Source: Pachyseris speciosa (lineage: Eukaryota > Cnidaria > Anthozoa > Scleractinia > Pachyseridae). From it: a DNA stretch of 64,000 nt. Shown in pieces: positions 22,725 to 34,282 of this stretch (position 1 is the stretch's first letter; the number at the start of each line of letters is the position of its first letter). Below the pieces are notes generated by a model. That model made no database searches, was not told where the DNA came from, and was given only the letters and a program-made list of their open reading frames with translations. Position numbers and translations under genes: made by a program. Location of the stretch: positions 2,368,501 through 2,432,500 of the forward strand of contig JAEMWC010000003.1 in the NCBI GenBank assembly GCA_016490735.1, written 5' to 3'.

Positions 22725-23195
22725 TAGCCTGCGTAGCTGGCGGTTTTGTCAGGGAGCGTGCGAAAAAGCGGCGAAGCCGCGAGGAGATAAACCGCCTGCC
22801 CGGATTGGGGGCCTTTTTGACTGCCGCCCCCAAATTCACAATTTGACAACCTGTTGACAGCTTTTGACGATCCAAGAATCAAAACAAATAATCAATGTGA
22901 TTTCCTGAGTCGATGGCGGCGAAAGCCGGCGAAACTCGGTAAAACCTGCCAAGGGAGAAAAGGTTTCCAATCCTCAAAGAAGTGTCAATGATAATATTGC
23001 AGATTGTGCTGTTACCAGCTGAAGATTAGGAACATTTCGTCTATCTCAACCCAAAAATTTGTCAAGATTTCGAAGATTTCCTGTCATCGGAAATAGATAA
23101 TATTTCTCTTGCCGAAAAAAAAAATTATAACTCGCGTTCTATTTCTACTCTTCCAATAATTTTGGTCTCGATGGAAGCTAAATCTTTGCAGTTTA

Positions 23196-23227
<32 letters not shown>

Positions 23228-24328
23228 TTGCATTCCGCTTGGATGAAAATGTTCACAGAGCATGGAACAATTAACTTCCGTGTACGAGTAAAACAGCGCT
23301 TTGAGTGACTGACGTCCCACAGACACCTTTGGTCGGTTTTTTGAAAAATTCTAACTCTCGTTAGTTTCGTCGTACAGCGATAATTTTGGTCTCTATGGAA
23401 AGCTAAAAACGTGTAGGTTATAGATTTTGTTATTGGCACTCACCAAATCTGTTCAAGAAGTTGAAAATCGGTTTTCCGTCAATGAATAAAATTGCGTTAT
23501 CAAGTTGTTCCTTTTCCTGTCAACGCAGTCAATTAACGGAATATTTGTGTTGCTGTCACTCAAGTTCTATATGTATTCTCGCAAAAATTTTGGTCACTAT
23601 AGAAAGCTAAGGCTTTGTAGTTTCTTTTTTTTTTCGTTTGCGTTTCGCTTGGACGAAAATGTTCACAGAACATGAAATGATTTTTTTTCCATATACACCA
23701 TTGCTGTCCGCTCCAACACTGTTTCAGCAGGGGAGAAGCGGTGGATCATAAATCCAGGTAAATCGCGCACCACATTTACCGTTTCACTTGAGGCGACAGC
23801 TCCATCGTAGTGTAATTAAGGGACAACATTTCCGAAATCTGGTCGTCGATAATGCTCTTTAATGTCAAAATTATAATAACGCGCGTTAGAGTCGAGGCCA
23901 ATATTTCTTTGGCGAGCGCATACACTGTAAAGATCATACTCTTCCCAAAGCCCGCGGGCAAAATGGCCGTCGCGTCTCTCCCATGAAGCAAATTCTTTAC
24001 TGCCCTTTTTTGCTCATCTTTCAGAGAATTTCTCGATCTTCTCGTCGAATGTTGAGGTTTGATAAAGCTTTTGCTAATACTTCCTCTGCGATTTTGTTTT
24101 GACTCTCACATATCCTTGGAGCTCTCCCTTGCGACATTAACAAAACGCTTGATTGACGTGTATAAATTCTGATCCAATAATCAAGACGCTCCGTACGCCA
24201 GCGTACGGACTACTCGAAAAGACCCCCAATCCGGGCAGGCGGTTTTACATTACCCTCCGCACCATTCTCCTCGCGGCTTCGCCGCTCGTTTGCGCGCTCC
24301 CCGACAAAACCGCCAGCTACGCAGGCTA
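22725..24328. mobile_element. TIR transposon carrying a RecQ-like exon
   Basis: The 1604-bp element has terminal inverted repeats of about 90-105 bp that begin TAGCCTGCGTAGCTGGCGG on both ends, and an exact 9-bp target duplication. Three internal direct repeats of about 210 bp share ATTTTGGTCNCNATNGAAAG (near 23157, 23381, 23587). The cargo is a RecQ-like helicase exon on the minus strand. A 9-bp duplication fits MULE/Mutator-type elements, but there is no transposase to confirm that. Confidence 0.85.
23776..24051 (-). pseudogene. RecQ-like DNA helicase exon (N-terminal motifs)
   Basis: The minus-strand frame reads LKDEQKRAVKNLLHGRD, the motif-0 (Gln) region of RecQ-type helicases. The Walker A box LPAGFGKSMIF and LKSIIDDQISEM, which corresponds to the SPLxSLxxDQ motif Ia, follow. 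It ends at a stop directly behind a plausible splice donor (GTAAAT near 23777). Only the first quarter of the helicase core is present. DEAH, the second RecA domain and any nuclease part are absent. It lies wholly inside the TIR element and is best read as an exon left from a larger autonomous element or a captured host exon. Helicase identity is fairly sure. Activity is excluded. Confidence 0.7.
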
Positions 24329-24405
24329 GCTTCATCAGTGACTGAAAATTATTCATAGTTCTATTGGTGTCCCATGCACTCTCTTCTCTGGGACTTACAA
24401 CATTA

Positions 24406-24410
24406 GGGCA
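24406..24410 (+). repeat. 5-bp target-site duplication of the BEL element
   Basis: GGGCA before the 5' LTR is repeated at 30473-30477 after the 3' LTR. Confidence 0.85.
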
Positions 24411-24677
24411 TGTTAGAAATTAATTTTTGCACATAATTACGTGTGGCGGGAAAATATGCCACGTGACCTAGAAGAACACAGTTTGAGTTTAGATTGATGT
24501 TGGAGTGTAGAGTGTAGCATTGAAAGATTGAAATATCGGTGAAATTTTGAAATATCGTGTAGAATCCAGGGAAATTCGTCTGTCTTTTGAGTGAAGCTGT
24601 ATTGTCGAAAACTGGAAATTGTGAAGAAATCAATTATCCGAGGAAGAGCGAAAATAAACAACCTAAAATGTACAACA
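24411..24677 (+). repeat. BEL 5' LTR
   Basis: Starts TGTTAG and ends TACAACA; 267 bp. The only AATAAA-like word is in GCGAAAATAAACAACC near the 3' end. Confidence 0.95.
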
Positions 24678-24694
24678 TGGTCCTTCGAGCCGGA
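24678..24694 (+). other. Primer-binding site, tRNA-Tyr type
   Basis: TGGTCCTTCGAGCCGGA directly abuts the 5' LTR. It is the complement of the conserved 3' end of animal tRNA-Tyr (…CCGGCTCGAAGGA plus CCA). The match is judged from memory of that tRNA. Confidence 0.75.
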
Positions 24695-24785
24695 TGAATG
24701 AACTGGAAGAACGATTGAACGAATATAAATCGTCGAAGGATTGGATTGAGCCGATGTTTACATGAAAGGGAGTTCATAAGACATC

Positions 24786-26939
24786 ATGAACATCGACAAG
24801 GTCAAGAAAATTCGAGATGCACACAAGTCATTTGCGGAGAAAACGATAGAGAACGTGGAGAAGATTTTCACTGATCAAGAAGAAGATTTAACATCGTACA
24901 AGGAAAGGTTAACAGCTTTGAAGTCTTTGCTCACAGAAAAATTGGAAACGATCAAAAAGCTGGATGAAACGATACTGGAGGGCACTAAACCAAAGGGACT
25001 GGAGAAAGAGATAGAAGATTCTGGTGAGTTTTGCGAGAATGTTTACAGTATTTTAGCCAAAATTGACTTTAGCTTGGAACACGCCAAACATGGCGGACAC
25101 ACACATACACCGGCAATTCAGGGAAACAGTACTTCCAAAAATACCGAAGGTGCGAAAGTGAAGCTACCTAAACTCGAACTCAAGTCATTCTCGGGAAATT
25201 ATCAAGAATGGCAGAGTTTCTGGGACACATTTCAGTCAGCTGTCGATGGAGACGCTGGCATTTCGCCTATCGAAAAATTCACTTATCTGAAAAGTTGTGT
25301 GACAAGCACCGCTGAATCCGCAATTGCTGGACTGCCTCTGACTGCAGACAATTACAAGGTAGCCATCGACATTCTTAAAGACCGATTTGGTAAACCACAG
25401 TTGTTGATTTCAAATTATATGGATGCCTTATTGAAACTTCCGTCTGTTAATTCAGTACATGAAACAAAGAAGCTGCGTGAGTTGTATGATAAGATTGAGA
25501 TCAACATTCGAGGTTTGAATACGTTAGGCGTTGAATCACAGTCCTTTGGGAATTTATTGGTCCCTATCATCATGGAGAAAATCCCCTCAGAGTTGCGATT
25601 GATTGTAAGCCGCAAGTTTGGCAGCGAAGAAACTTGGAATCTTGATGCTTTGTTGAATGCACTAAAAACTGAGTTGGAAGCCAGAGAAAGATGTACTGCA
25701 ATGAAAACCAGTGGTTCAAATGGCAATACCCCGAGGTACGAACAGTACAAGGCAAGAAGCAAACAGTCCTTTTCTACATCTACACTTTATACAGGCAATG
25801 AAGAATTTACTCCACATTGTATTTTTTGCAAAAAGAACCACAAGTCCATTAACTGTATGACCATTACTGAACCGAAGACTAGAAGAACAATCCTGAGACG
25901 AAGTGGCAGGTGCTTTGTGTACTTGGAGAGTGGTCATATCTCCACAAATTGTCTGTCAAAGGCAAAATGCTTTAACTGTGATGGTAGACACCATGTGGCT
26001 ATTTGTGAAAGAACCAAGAATGTTCCATCTTCTGGGAATTTGGTTGCAGAAGAAGTAACCCCGTACAGATCTGAGCCATCTCAAGATAGGAGTGGAGATG
26101 CAGGGACTTCAGCAATGCACATCAGCAATAACGGCAACTCTGTGCTGTTGCAAACAGCCCAAGCCTTTGTTTGTAGACCAGATAACCAGGAGTTTGGATT
26201 GAATGCACATGTAATATTTGACTCATGTAGCCAGAGATCCTACATTACCAGCAAGGCACGTGAGCAGTTGAACCTACCAACCGTTGGTAAGGAAACCCTC
26301 CTGATCATAACATTTGGAGATAATTCAGCCTCTGTGAAGGAATGTGATGTGGTGCAAATGTGTGTCAGAACATTGGATGGAATGAATCTCTATGTCATCT
26401 CATATGTTGTACCAGTGATTTGCAGCCCAGTGTCAAACCAACAAATTCAAGACACATTGGAATGCTATCCATACTTGCAGGGTCTACAACTTGCTTGTGG
26501 AACGAGTGATACTGTCAGTGTTGATGTGCTGATAGGAGCAGATTATTACTGGTCTTTCTTCACTGGAAACATTATTAAAAGAGACCCCTATGGACCGGTA
26601 GCTCTTGAGACCAAGTTAGGTTGGGTTTTGTCAGGACCAGCTGTATGCCCAACACCCACAAAGTCGTGCACAGTGAATCTGAGTTCAACACATGTGTTGA
26701 AGATAGAGTCCACAGAGATAACTGATTTGAAGGATGATCTGCAGAAATTCTGGGACTTAGAAACTTTGGGCATAAAGGAAAATGAAGCTTCAGTCTATGA
26801 CAAGTTTTCAAATGACATCAGATTCACTGGAGAGAGATATCAGGTGAAGTTACCTTTCAAAGATAACCACCCCATGATACCAGACAATTACACAGCTGGA
26901 TCACGAAGGTTGACGACAGTGATCAACCAGAAATACTGA
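24786..26939 (+). CDS. gag-pro: BEL Gag-protease polyprotein
   Basis: A 717-residue open frame starts at the first ATG after the primer site. Residues 1-100 are charged and helical. About 125-300 is the DUF1759-type Gag core ([18 protein letters not shown]). A zinc-knuckle region begins near 344 with CIFCKKNH. The second knuckle near 375 reads CFVYLESGH, where Tyr has replaced an expected Cys. A third follows (CFNCDGRHH). The retropepsin-like domain (DUF1758) begins near 479 with the Asp-Ser at FDSCSQRSY, where the usual third residue Gly is Cys. The frame ends in TGA at 26937-26939, while the matching reverse transcriptase continues in another frame from about 26920. BEL elements usually encode one polyprotein, so this is probably a lesion. 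Confidence 0.9.
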   Translation: MNIDKVKKIRDAHKSFAEKTIENVEKIFTDQEEDLTSYKERLTALKSLLTEKLETIKKLDETILEGTKPKGLEKEIEDSGEFCENVYSILAKIDFSLEHAKHGGHTHTPAIQGNSTSKNTEGAKVKLPKLELKSFSGNYQEWQSFWDTFQSAVDGDAGISPIEKFTYLKSCVTSTAESAIAGLPLTADNYKVAIDILKDRFGKPQLLISNYMDALLKLPSVNSVHETKKLRELYDKIEINIRGLNTLGVESQSFGNLLVPIIMEKIPSELRLIVSRKFGSEETWNLDALLNALKTELEARERCTAMKTSGSNGNTPRYEQYKARSKQSFSTSTLYTGNEEFTPHCIFCKKNHKSINCMTITEPKTRRTILRRSGRCFVYLESGHISTNCLSKAKCFNCDGRHHVAICERTKNVPSSGNLVAEEVTPYRSEPSQDRSGDAGTSAMHISNNGNSVLLQTAQAFVCRPDNQEFGLNAHVIFDSCSQRSYITSKAREQLNLPTVGKETLLIITFGDNSASVKECDVVQMCVRTLDGMNLYVISYVVPVICSPVSNQQIQDTLECYPYLQGLQLACGTSDTVSVDVLIGADYYWSFFTGNIIKRDPYGPVALETKLGWVLSGPAVCPTPTKSCTVNLSSTHVLKIESTEITDLKDDLQKFWDLETLGIKENEASVYDKFSNDIRFTGERYQVKLPFKDNHPMIPDNYTAGSRRLTTVINQKY

Positions 26940-26953
26940 AACAGTATGATCAT

Positions 26954-28447
26954 GTGATTAAGGAGCAATTGCAGAGTGGTGTAGTTGAGTTAGTGCCACA
27001 AGATGAAATCCCACAGCCTGGAAATGTTCACTACCTTCCACACAGGGGAGTTGTGAGACTTGACAGAGATACAACTAAGATTAGAGTTGTATATGATGCT
27101 TCATCTAAAGTGTTTGGGCCAAGTTTAGATGACTGTTTGCATGTTGGACCTTCCCTGAATCCCTTATTATTTGACATTGAGAAGGCATTTTTGAACATTG
27201 AGATTGATCCTGAACACAGAAACTTTGTGAGATTTTTGTGGGTCGATGACGTGAACAAACAGAATCCAGAGGTCATGGTACTTCGTTTTGCACGTGTAGT
27301 GTTTGGTGTGAACTCAAGTCCCTTCATTCTTAATGCCACAATCAGACACCATGTGAACACATGTTTACCAGTTGACAGTGTGCTTTCAAGGGAGCTGTTG
27401 AAGTCGTTGTATGTTGATGACTATGTGTCTGGGGATTGTGATGTGGACAGTGCATTTGCCTTGTGTAAGGATGTAAAACTCTGTCTCAGATCAGGAGGTT
27501 TCAACATGAGAAAGTGGAGTAGCAATTCAGAAGGTCTCATGCGTTCACTGGAACAAGATGAAGCTTTCAGTGAAGACTTTGCTAAGAGTGGTCGAGATAG
27601 TGTTGAGGAAGAAGACGAGAGCTTCTCAAAGTCAGTTTTCAAGCAGAGAGCGGAGAAGGAGCAGAAGGTTCTGGGAATGCTTTGGAACCCCACCCAAGAT
27701 GAGCTAATTTATGATCTGAACAAGACGTTGGGGGATGTAGATGCTCAACCAGCAACAAGACGATCGATTCTCAGTACAGCCACAAGAATTTTTGACCCCT
27801 TGGGATTGATAGCTTCAGTCATTCTTCCATTCAAGATCATGTTTCAGAAACTTTGCCAGGATGGGAGATACTGGGATGAGTTGCTTGATGCTGATCTCAA
27901 TCACCAGTGGTTAGCTACTTTGATGGATCTGAGACAAGCTGGGAGAGTGAGCTTTAAGAGATGTTATGCTGAAGGTTTGAGTGGAGATAAGGTCAAGTCA
28001 GTCCAACTTCATTGTTTTGCAGACGCATCAGAAAAGGCTTATGGCGCTGCAGTCTACATGAGAGTGGAGTATGAGTCAAAGGTTCAATGCCAGTTAGTAT
28101 CTTCAAAAACCAGAGTTGCTCCATTGGCCAGGCAAACTATCCCTCGCCTAGAGTTGCTGTCAAACCTTACTGCGTCTAGATTGTTGAAGAGCGTGAGTCA
28201 GGCTTTAGAGGGTGTGAGAATTGACAATGTATTTAACTGGACAGATTCTATGATTTCGTTGTGGTGGATCACAAACACCGATAAGGAGTACAAGCAGTTT
28301 GTCGAGAATCGAGTGTCTGAGATAAGAAGAAATTCGCCACCTGAACAGTGGAGGTACTGTCCCACTGCAGAAAACCCAGCTGACATAGCGCCGAGGGGAA
28401 TCAAGGCTACTGAGCTGAGGGAATGCAGCTTGTGGTTACATGGATAG
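26954..28447 (+). pseudogene. pol: BEL reverse transcriptase and RNase H
   Basis: This is the polymerase part of the BEL element, which copies its RNA into [12 protein letters not shown] opens the palm, DIEKAF carries the first catalytic Asp and [11 protein letters not shown] at about residue 152 is the YxDD box. Between GPSLNPLLF and DIEKAF the protein seems about a dozen residues shorter than the family pattern, which suggests an in-frame deletion. The RNase H domain ([31 protein letters not shown]) begins near residue 353 and ends with [10 protein letters not shown]. The frame then meets a stop after SLWLHG, whereas the next frame continues with [12 protein letters not shown]. Domain identity is certain. 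The protein is not intact. Confidence 0.9.
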
Positions 28448-30101
28448 TGAACAGTGGCCAGTTCAGCCGGCAAATGTACAAGCCAGAGAGGAGTTATGCG
28501 AACTGAAATCATCTAAACCAGCTGTTTCCAGCTTAGTCACCACGTGCATTGAAGGCGAAGAAGGGGAGGAAACGAGTTTAGAAGACGTTGTCAAGCCAGA
28601 GAACTTTAGTTCTGTCACCAAGTTGATAAGAGTTACTGCGTTAGTGTTGTTGTTTATTGAGAAATTGAGGAGGGCAAGATCAAGGGAAAAAAATGGAAGA
28701 AGATTCTGCAAGATTGTACAGACAAGCCGAGAACATGTGGATTAAGCACGTTCAACAAGAGATCCTGAACAGTGACAAGTATTCACAAATGAAGTCATCG
28801 CTAGGACTTTATCAAGATGAAGATGGGATATTACGATGTCAAGGAAGAATAGGTCTGTCATCCCTACCGTACGATACAAGATTTCCGATACTGTTACCGA
28901 GAGGTCATCATTTCACGAAACTGGTGATTCTCAAGTGTCATGATCAAGTGATGCACAACGGAGTGGCAGAGACATTGGTTCAAGTTCGGTCCAAGTACTG
29001 GATTGTGAAGGGCAGACAAACAGTGAAGAACATAATCGGCAAGTGTGTGGTATGCAAGAAACTTGAAGGTCGCCCATATGGAATGCCACCTACCCCTCAA
29101 CTACCTGGATTTCGATTATCGGACGAGTTTGCATTTTCAAGTATTGGAGTTGACTTTGCAGGCCCAGTTTATGTCAAGGACATTTATCACAAGAGTGTGG
29201 TGACATGAACAAGGCATACATCGTGCTGTATACTTGTGCTTCCAGTCGTGCAGTTCATCTAGACCTCGTTCCCAGATTGACAACCGAAGCGTTTGTGAGA
29301 AGTTTTAAACGGTTTTTTGCCAGACGAAGTGTTCCAAGGCTCGTAGTGTCTGATAATGGAACCACCTTCAAGAGTGAAGAGCTAAAGAAGCTGCTCGCAG
29401 AACACAACATACAATGAAAGTTTAACGTCGCTTTAGCCCCTTGGTGGGGAGGATTTTTTGAACGTCTGGTTAGATTAACAAAACGCTGTTTGAAGAAAAC
29501 CTTAGGAACCGCACGAGTCAGTTATGAGGAACTACTCTCTGTTGTTGTTGAAATAGAGGCAATAATAAATTCAAGACCCTTGACGTACGTGGATGATGAA
29601 TTGCGAGATCCTCTGACGCCGTCGCAACTGATTATTGGTCGCCGACTGTTGAGTACAGAAGAAAAAACTGGTGGACCTCGCTCGGAAACGTCACAGGCGG
29701 CAACTGAATTGTCACGACGTGCGAAATATCTGACAACTGTTCTTTCACAGTTTTGGAGACGTTGGCTGAAGGAATACTTGACTGAGTTACGTGTTCATCA
29801 CAATTGCCACATGAAGAACAGACAGCCAGCCGTAAATGTTGGAGACGTCGTTTGCATTCACAAGGATAAGACGCCGAGGCAGTTTTGGAATATGGGAGTT
29901 GTTTATTGGCGAGATGGATTTCACAGAGGAGCTGTGGTGAAAACTCGTAGTAGAGATCGCGTCATCGAGGTCACAAGACCCTTGAAGAAGCTGTATCCTG
30001 TAGAAGCTGGATCAGGAGTACGGGAACATCAGAACAGGAACACTGATTTTCGTATAACCTTTGTAGGAAATGCTGAACAAGAACATATTGCTGAACATTA
30101 A
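28440..30101 (+). pseudogene. pol: BEL integrase region, frameshifted
   Basis: Three overlapping frames together give a BEL integrase. 28440-28690 is the linker after RNase H. 28693-29208 carries the H2C2 zinc-binding motif (CHDQVMHNG to KCVVCKK) and the first catalytic region (GVDFAGP). 29205-29417 holds the second Asp (VVSDNGTTF). After a TGA at 29415-29417, in the position of a Trp codon, the same frame goes on with the Glu region ([10 protein letters not shown]) and runs to a stop at 30101. The end contains the C-terminal domain usually called DUF5641 ([19 protein letters not shown]). Frame changes near 28690 and 29205 and the stop make it inactive. Confidence 0.88.
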
Positions 30102-30187
30102 GGATATCAAGATAGAGACAATGAGCCATTTTTTTTCTGTTAATGTCGTTACGAACTTGAGTCGTTATTCTGTTGATTGATCCGCGT

Positions 30188-30205
30188 CAATCAAGGAGGG
30201 GAGTG
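30188..30205 (+). other. BEL polypurine tract
   Basis: AATCAAGGAGGGGAGTG directly precedes TGTTAG of the 3' LTR. Confidence 0.75.
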
Positions 30206-30472
30206 TGTTAGAAATTAGTCTTTGCACATAATTACGTGTGGCGGGAAAATATTCCACGTGACCTAGAAGAACACAGCTTGCGTTTAGATTGATGTTGGAG
30301 TGTAGAGTGTAGCATTGAAAGATTGACATATCGGTGAAATTTTGAAATATCGTGTAGAATCCAGGGAAATTCGTCTGTCTTTTGAGTGAAGCTGTATTGT
30401 CGAAAACTGGAAATTGTGAAGAAATCAATTATCCGAGGAAGAGCGAAAATAAACAACCTAAAATGTACAACA
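30206..30472 (+). repeat. BEL 3' LTR
   Basis: 267 bp. It differs from the 5' LTR at six single bases, all in the first 150 bases, and ends in the same TACAACA. Confidence 0.95.
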
Positions 30473-30731
30473 GGGCATGCATCACAAAACAATCCTTTCA
30501 TTCAATATATTGTTTCATTTCACAAGTACCATAAAACATTCGCACACAGATCTCTCCTCATATTTTTATCTACTACTTATAATTATTGTTACTAGCAATA
30601 ATTGTTACGTTGTTTAAAATAGTTTGGTGAACATGCGATGTAAAATTGGCTACATTGGCTTTGTTGTTGAAGCACACCGGTAGATTATTTAGAGAAAACA
30701 AAAACTTAAATGTCTCACAACCGTGTAAGCG

Positions 30732-31010
30732 TCAAAACAAGGCAGAATGATGATCAAAACCGTGTTCATCCATTCGCACTCTAAGGCATCTATTAGTCTT
30801 TGATATGTAATCAGCATTATAAGCTGGGCATGTCAATTTAAAAATCACATGATATTTAAGATACATATGAATGGGATCTTTGTTTGAGAAAAACGATGAA
30901 AGTTTTTTTTTAGTTTGATAGAAAATTTTGAAACGAACAATTAAAAAACGCTTTAATTTCCGCACTAGCCTGTTTACGATAAACTCTCCAACGTGGCCTG
31001 CACAAGGCAA
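30732..31010 (-). pseudogene. Penelope-like GIY-YIG fragment
   Basis: The minus-strand frame includes VIFKLTCPAYNADYISKTNR and CLRVRMDEHG. It resembles the linker and GIY-YIG endonuclease region of Penelope-like retroelements, where the pattern is (V/I)xYKxTCPxCNxxYIGKTxR. The Tyr/Ile-Ser-Lys-Thr core keeps most positions, but the expected Gly is Ser and the second Cys is lost. No reverse transcriptase is attached. It is a short dead remnant. A host GIY-YIG gene is less likely. Confidence 0.5.
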
Positions 31011-31491
31011 ATGAAGCCAGATTATTTTGCTGGTATATCAGTGTTATAAGATCTAGGTTCAGAGCCTACTCATTTGGCTGCTGATGATGCTATAACAGTT
31101 TTATTCATCACTTTAGCCCTCAACACTTACAGGAGAGTTCGTCAGGTCCTGAAAACAAGATAAGGCCACGATTCTGGTTATCATTTGCACTTTTCATCTC
31201 CCGCATTAGTCTTACCAAAGCGGTTGGTCAATGTCTTCCAGTAGGTTACTCCATTCCCGGGATGTTTCTCAAAGGCCACACGTTTAAAACAGTTCAGGTG
31301 AAATTCGCGGCAGAGTGCGACATGATATGCGAACAAGAGGCCAGGTGCCAAAGCTACAACTTAATCATTGGTAAGAATATCTGTGAGCTGAACTCCAGAA
31401 CCAAACAAGCCAGGCCGGAGGACTTTATGCCAAATTTGCTTCGGTTCTACATGAAGCGTACGTTTCATAGAGGTTAGAGTCGGTGGTTCTG

Positions 31492-31645
31492 TAGGCTAGT
31501 TTCGAATTGTGGGAGAAAAAAGAACCAAGTGGAGGTTGAGGGGAATAATTTGCATTTTCCTCTGTTTTTGACAAAAGAAAATGCAAATTATTTCCCTGAA
31601 CCTCCACTTGGTTCTTTTGTTCTCCCACAATTCGAAACTAGCCTA
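31492..31645. mobile_element. Near-perfect hairpin MITE in intron 1
   Basis: The arms 31492-31562 and 31572-31645 are inverted copies with only a few differences (GGCTAGTTTCGAATTGTGGG, AACCAAGTGGAGGTT, AATTTGCATTTTC). The loop is about ten bases. No coding capacity. Confidence 0.85.
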
Positions 31646-31966
31646 TTTTATCATTGGTTTACTTTTTTTATCCCTTTGTTTTAAACTAATTATCATGCAT
31701 GACCATACTGACTCAAAAAAGGGAGGAAAGAATAAACAACATACACTGTCTATGATTAAACGATAACACCTAGTTGTTGAATTTGTTTTATTGTCTTTTC
31801 GCTCAGTTTTTATACGACCTGCCCTGGAGCAAGGACGACGTTCTCGAGCGATTTCGAAATTAAAGAATTTAATTCAGAGCTAGTCGGAAATGAAGTTTCG
31901 AGTAGTCAAGTATCAATCAATAATTTTTCTCGGTAGTCTGTTTAATAAACTTCTGGAGTATTTAAG

Positions 31967-33220
31967 GTGGCTCGATTCAGGTTTTTGGGCTTGGGTTGTA
32001 CCCGTTGAAATAAAAGTTTCCTATACGTACGATAAAAATGTATTTTCTCATTGGTCTCCTAGCAACAGCTGTTACCATAGCGTTTGCAACGAGAGGCTTC
32101 TCATTTTAAGAAAGGTCAATAGAGCGTATGCACGTTACGTCATCACCACCATGTTGGTGTACCGTGAACAAAAGATTTCTCATTAGCTTCTTTTGTTATT
32201 GTCCACCAACATGGCCGCCAACCCATTGTCATTCGAATCCATACCCTCTAGAGACCATTTTACAGGTTGCTCAGCACCTTGGCCTTTGATTGAATTCGAG
32301 GCTAGGGGTGACCTTGTTTTCATACAAACCAACCTGCTTTTCTTATGGAAATTATGCTGACTAAACACAAGTTAGCATAAGAAAAACATGATTTACATAA
32401 GAAACGTAGGTAGCTTTGTCTCAAAACAAGGTCACCCCCAGTCTCGCTTTCACCGACAACTGTAAAATGGTTTATTATCTTGAAATCCAGTCAGACATGT
32501 TATAACGAAACTTCAAGAGTGGAAAGCACTCACGTCTCACATCTTGTAGGCCAAATTAGGAAAGACTCTGTATGAGCGTTTTCAAGTAAATTGCAATAAA
32601 AGTTTAAAGGCCGGTTTTGTTCATTCCCTCATTTTTCGTCAAGCTTTACAAGGAAATGTTAAACATTTACACTTTTCTCCTCGGTTCAAGGAATTATCAT
32701 GGTAACAAAGTATTTTCAATTTACATTCAGCCTCCTTGGTGGCTGTGATTGTAAGATATTTAAGTTCGAGAACTGCTAAATGTTTGCAAATTTGGAGCTT
32801 TAGCTTTGTGACTTGTCCGTGGTTTCAATAATTTAAAATAACAGCTACTGGGAGGCTCAGTGTGAAAGAACAATGTTTTTAATGCCATGATGAAAAAGTT
32901 TAGTATTTTCTTGTCAAGCATGAAAAAATATTCGGGAATGAACAAAACCGGCCTTGAAAACTTTATTTGCAATTTACTTGAAAACCCTCTTACATATGTT
33001 TTTTGCTAAATTGGCCTTCAAGTTGTGCCACTCGAGTAGTTTACACCCTTGAAATTTCTTTACAAAGTGTCTGACTGGATTTCGAGATAATTGATCGACC
33101 TCGCGTTATTGTCGTATGGTAACAGCTGTTGCTTGGAAAGCAATGAGAAAATAAACTTTGATCATTCATCGAAAAGATGTAGTGTAAAAGAAATCGAAAC
33201 TTGTCTTCTATAGGAAACTT
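31967..33220. mobile_element. Inverted-repeat element with nested MITE
   Basis: Left-arm blocks 32010-32082 and 32484-32645 are mirrored by 32913-33215 (GCAACAGCTGTTACCATA, AAATCCAGTCAGACA, TTTTCAAGTAAATTGCAA, GGCCGGTTTTGTTCATTCCC). The left arm is cut at about 32083-32484 by material absent from the right arm. That material includes the hairpin at 32252-32471 and a copy of the MITE also seen at 58402-58544. The left end TTTAAGGTGGCTCGATTCAG looks like an element terminus. The right terminus is not clear. Confidence 0.65.
32252..32471. mobile_element. Nested hairpin MITE
   Basis: ACCATTTTACAGGTTG at the left is mirrored by CAACTGTAAAATGGT at the right. GGGGTGACCTTGTTTT is mirrored by AAAACAAGGTCACCCC. 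Confidence 0.7.
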
Positions 33221-34250
33221 AAGCCCCAACTCAACAGGAAATGTTTGGTGACCAAACATGATGTTTGAAGCCCTGGCCAAAGGATTAAAACATGTTTGAT
33301 CAAACATTCGTATGCAAGGAATTATGGGGCACACAATTACCCAACATACCACAACCTCCGCAAGCCGGTTTTGTTTACAATTTCAATATGGCGAAATGTG
33401 TGATGTTTGAAATCGATTCAAATGCAGTCTATACCGGCCGTAATTCTCCTTGAATTCTTAGAGGAAGATTCCATCTCCTTGCCTTCGTCTTGCTGTGTTT
33501 CCGCTCAGCCACGTCAATAAAAATTTCTTCCTTGTTTGCCATTTTGACAATATATTAGATCATCAATGAGAACGTAACATCGTGAGAAAACAACAAAACA
33601 ATAGGATTAAGGAGCAAAAACAATCGCTCTGCACATGCGTTTTGTATTTTGGTACATTACTTTGCCGTCCTCTGCTAAACACTGACGTCAATAGACCAAA
33701 TTTTATGTTTCCTCGAGAACGTGAGCGCATGACGGCAACTTTTTCTTTCCTTTTCCGTACTTTGACATCGTTCATAGTTATTTAGTTCCTGGACATATCT
33801 CCAGCATTTTCCAAGTTAAACAAATTGGAATAATCGCGAAAGAGTTACAGAAATGAAGAAGTTATGTTTTACAGTGACGTTTTCGTTGCCGTGGTCGTCG
33901 ACTCGTCGCCGTTGCTTAAGGTCCCTAAAAACGCAAAATGACCAAATTCAAGGTTTTCTCGAGAAAGCGGACACACGGCGGTAAACACTTTTTTTGTTGG
34001 ATTGTTGGCCAACATTATCCAAGTTACACAAATTAAATTGGAATAATGGCGAAAGAGTAACAAAAACGAGAAGTCAGATTTTATACGACGTTTTCGCCAT
34101 CGTCGTTGCTGACGCTCGCTAATCAGATGAAAGAGCAGTGTAAAAAAAAAAACGAGGTAACTGTGGATACAAGCAAATGAGATAGCGCAGTTCGCATCCG
34201 CCAGCAAAACATGTTTGTTATCTGGCGAAACAGACCAAACATCATCAAAC

Positions 34251-34282
<32 letters not shown>

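Larger units (their letters stand above)
24411..30472 (+). mobile_element. BEL/Pao LTR retrotransposon, full length, broken
   Basis: A 6.06-kb element with two 267-bp LTRs, a primer site, gag-protease, reverse transcriptase-RNase H, integrase, a polypurine tract and a 5-bp target duplication. The LTRs differ at six sites (about 97.8% identical), so insertion was fairly recent. Even so, the coding part changes frame four times (near 26920, 28440, 28690 and 29205) and has an in-frame TGA at 29415-29417. It cannot move on its own. Confidence 0.95.

Noticed and set aside
23084..23439. Asn-rich and FHRDQN-containing frames
   Set aside because: Produced by a TTA microsatellite and by the three internal direct repeats of the TIR element.
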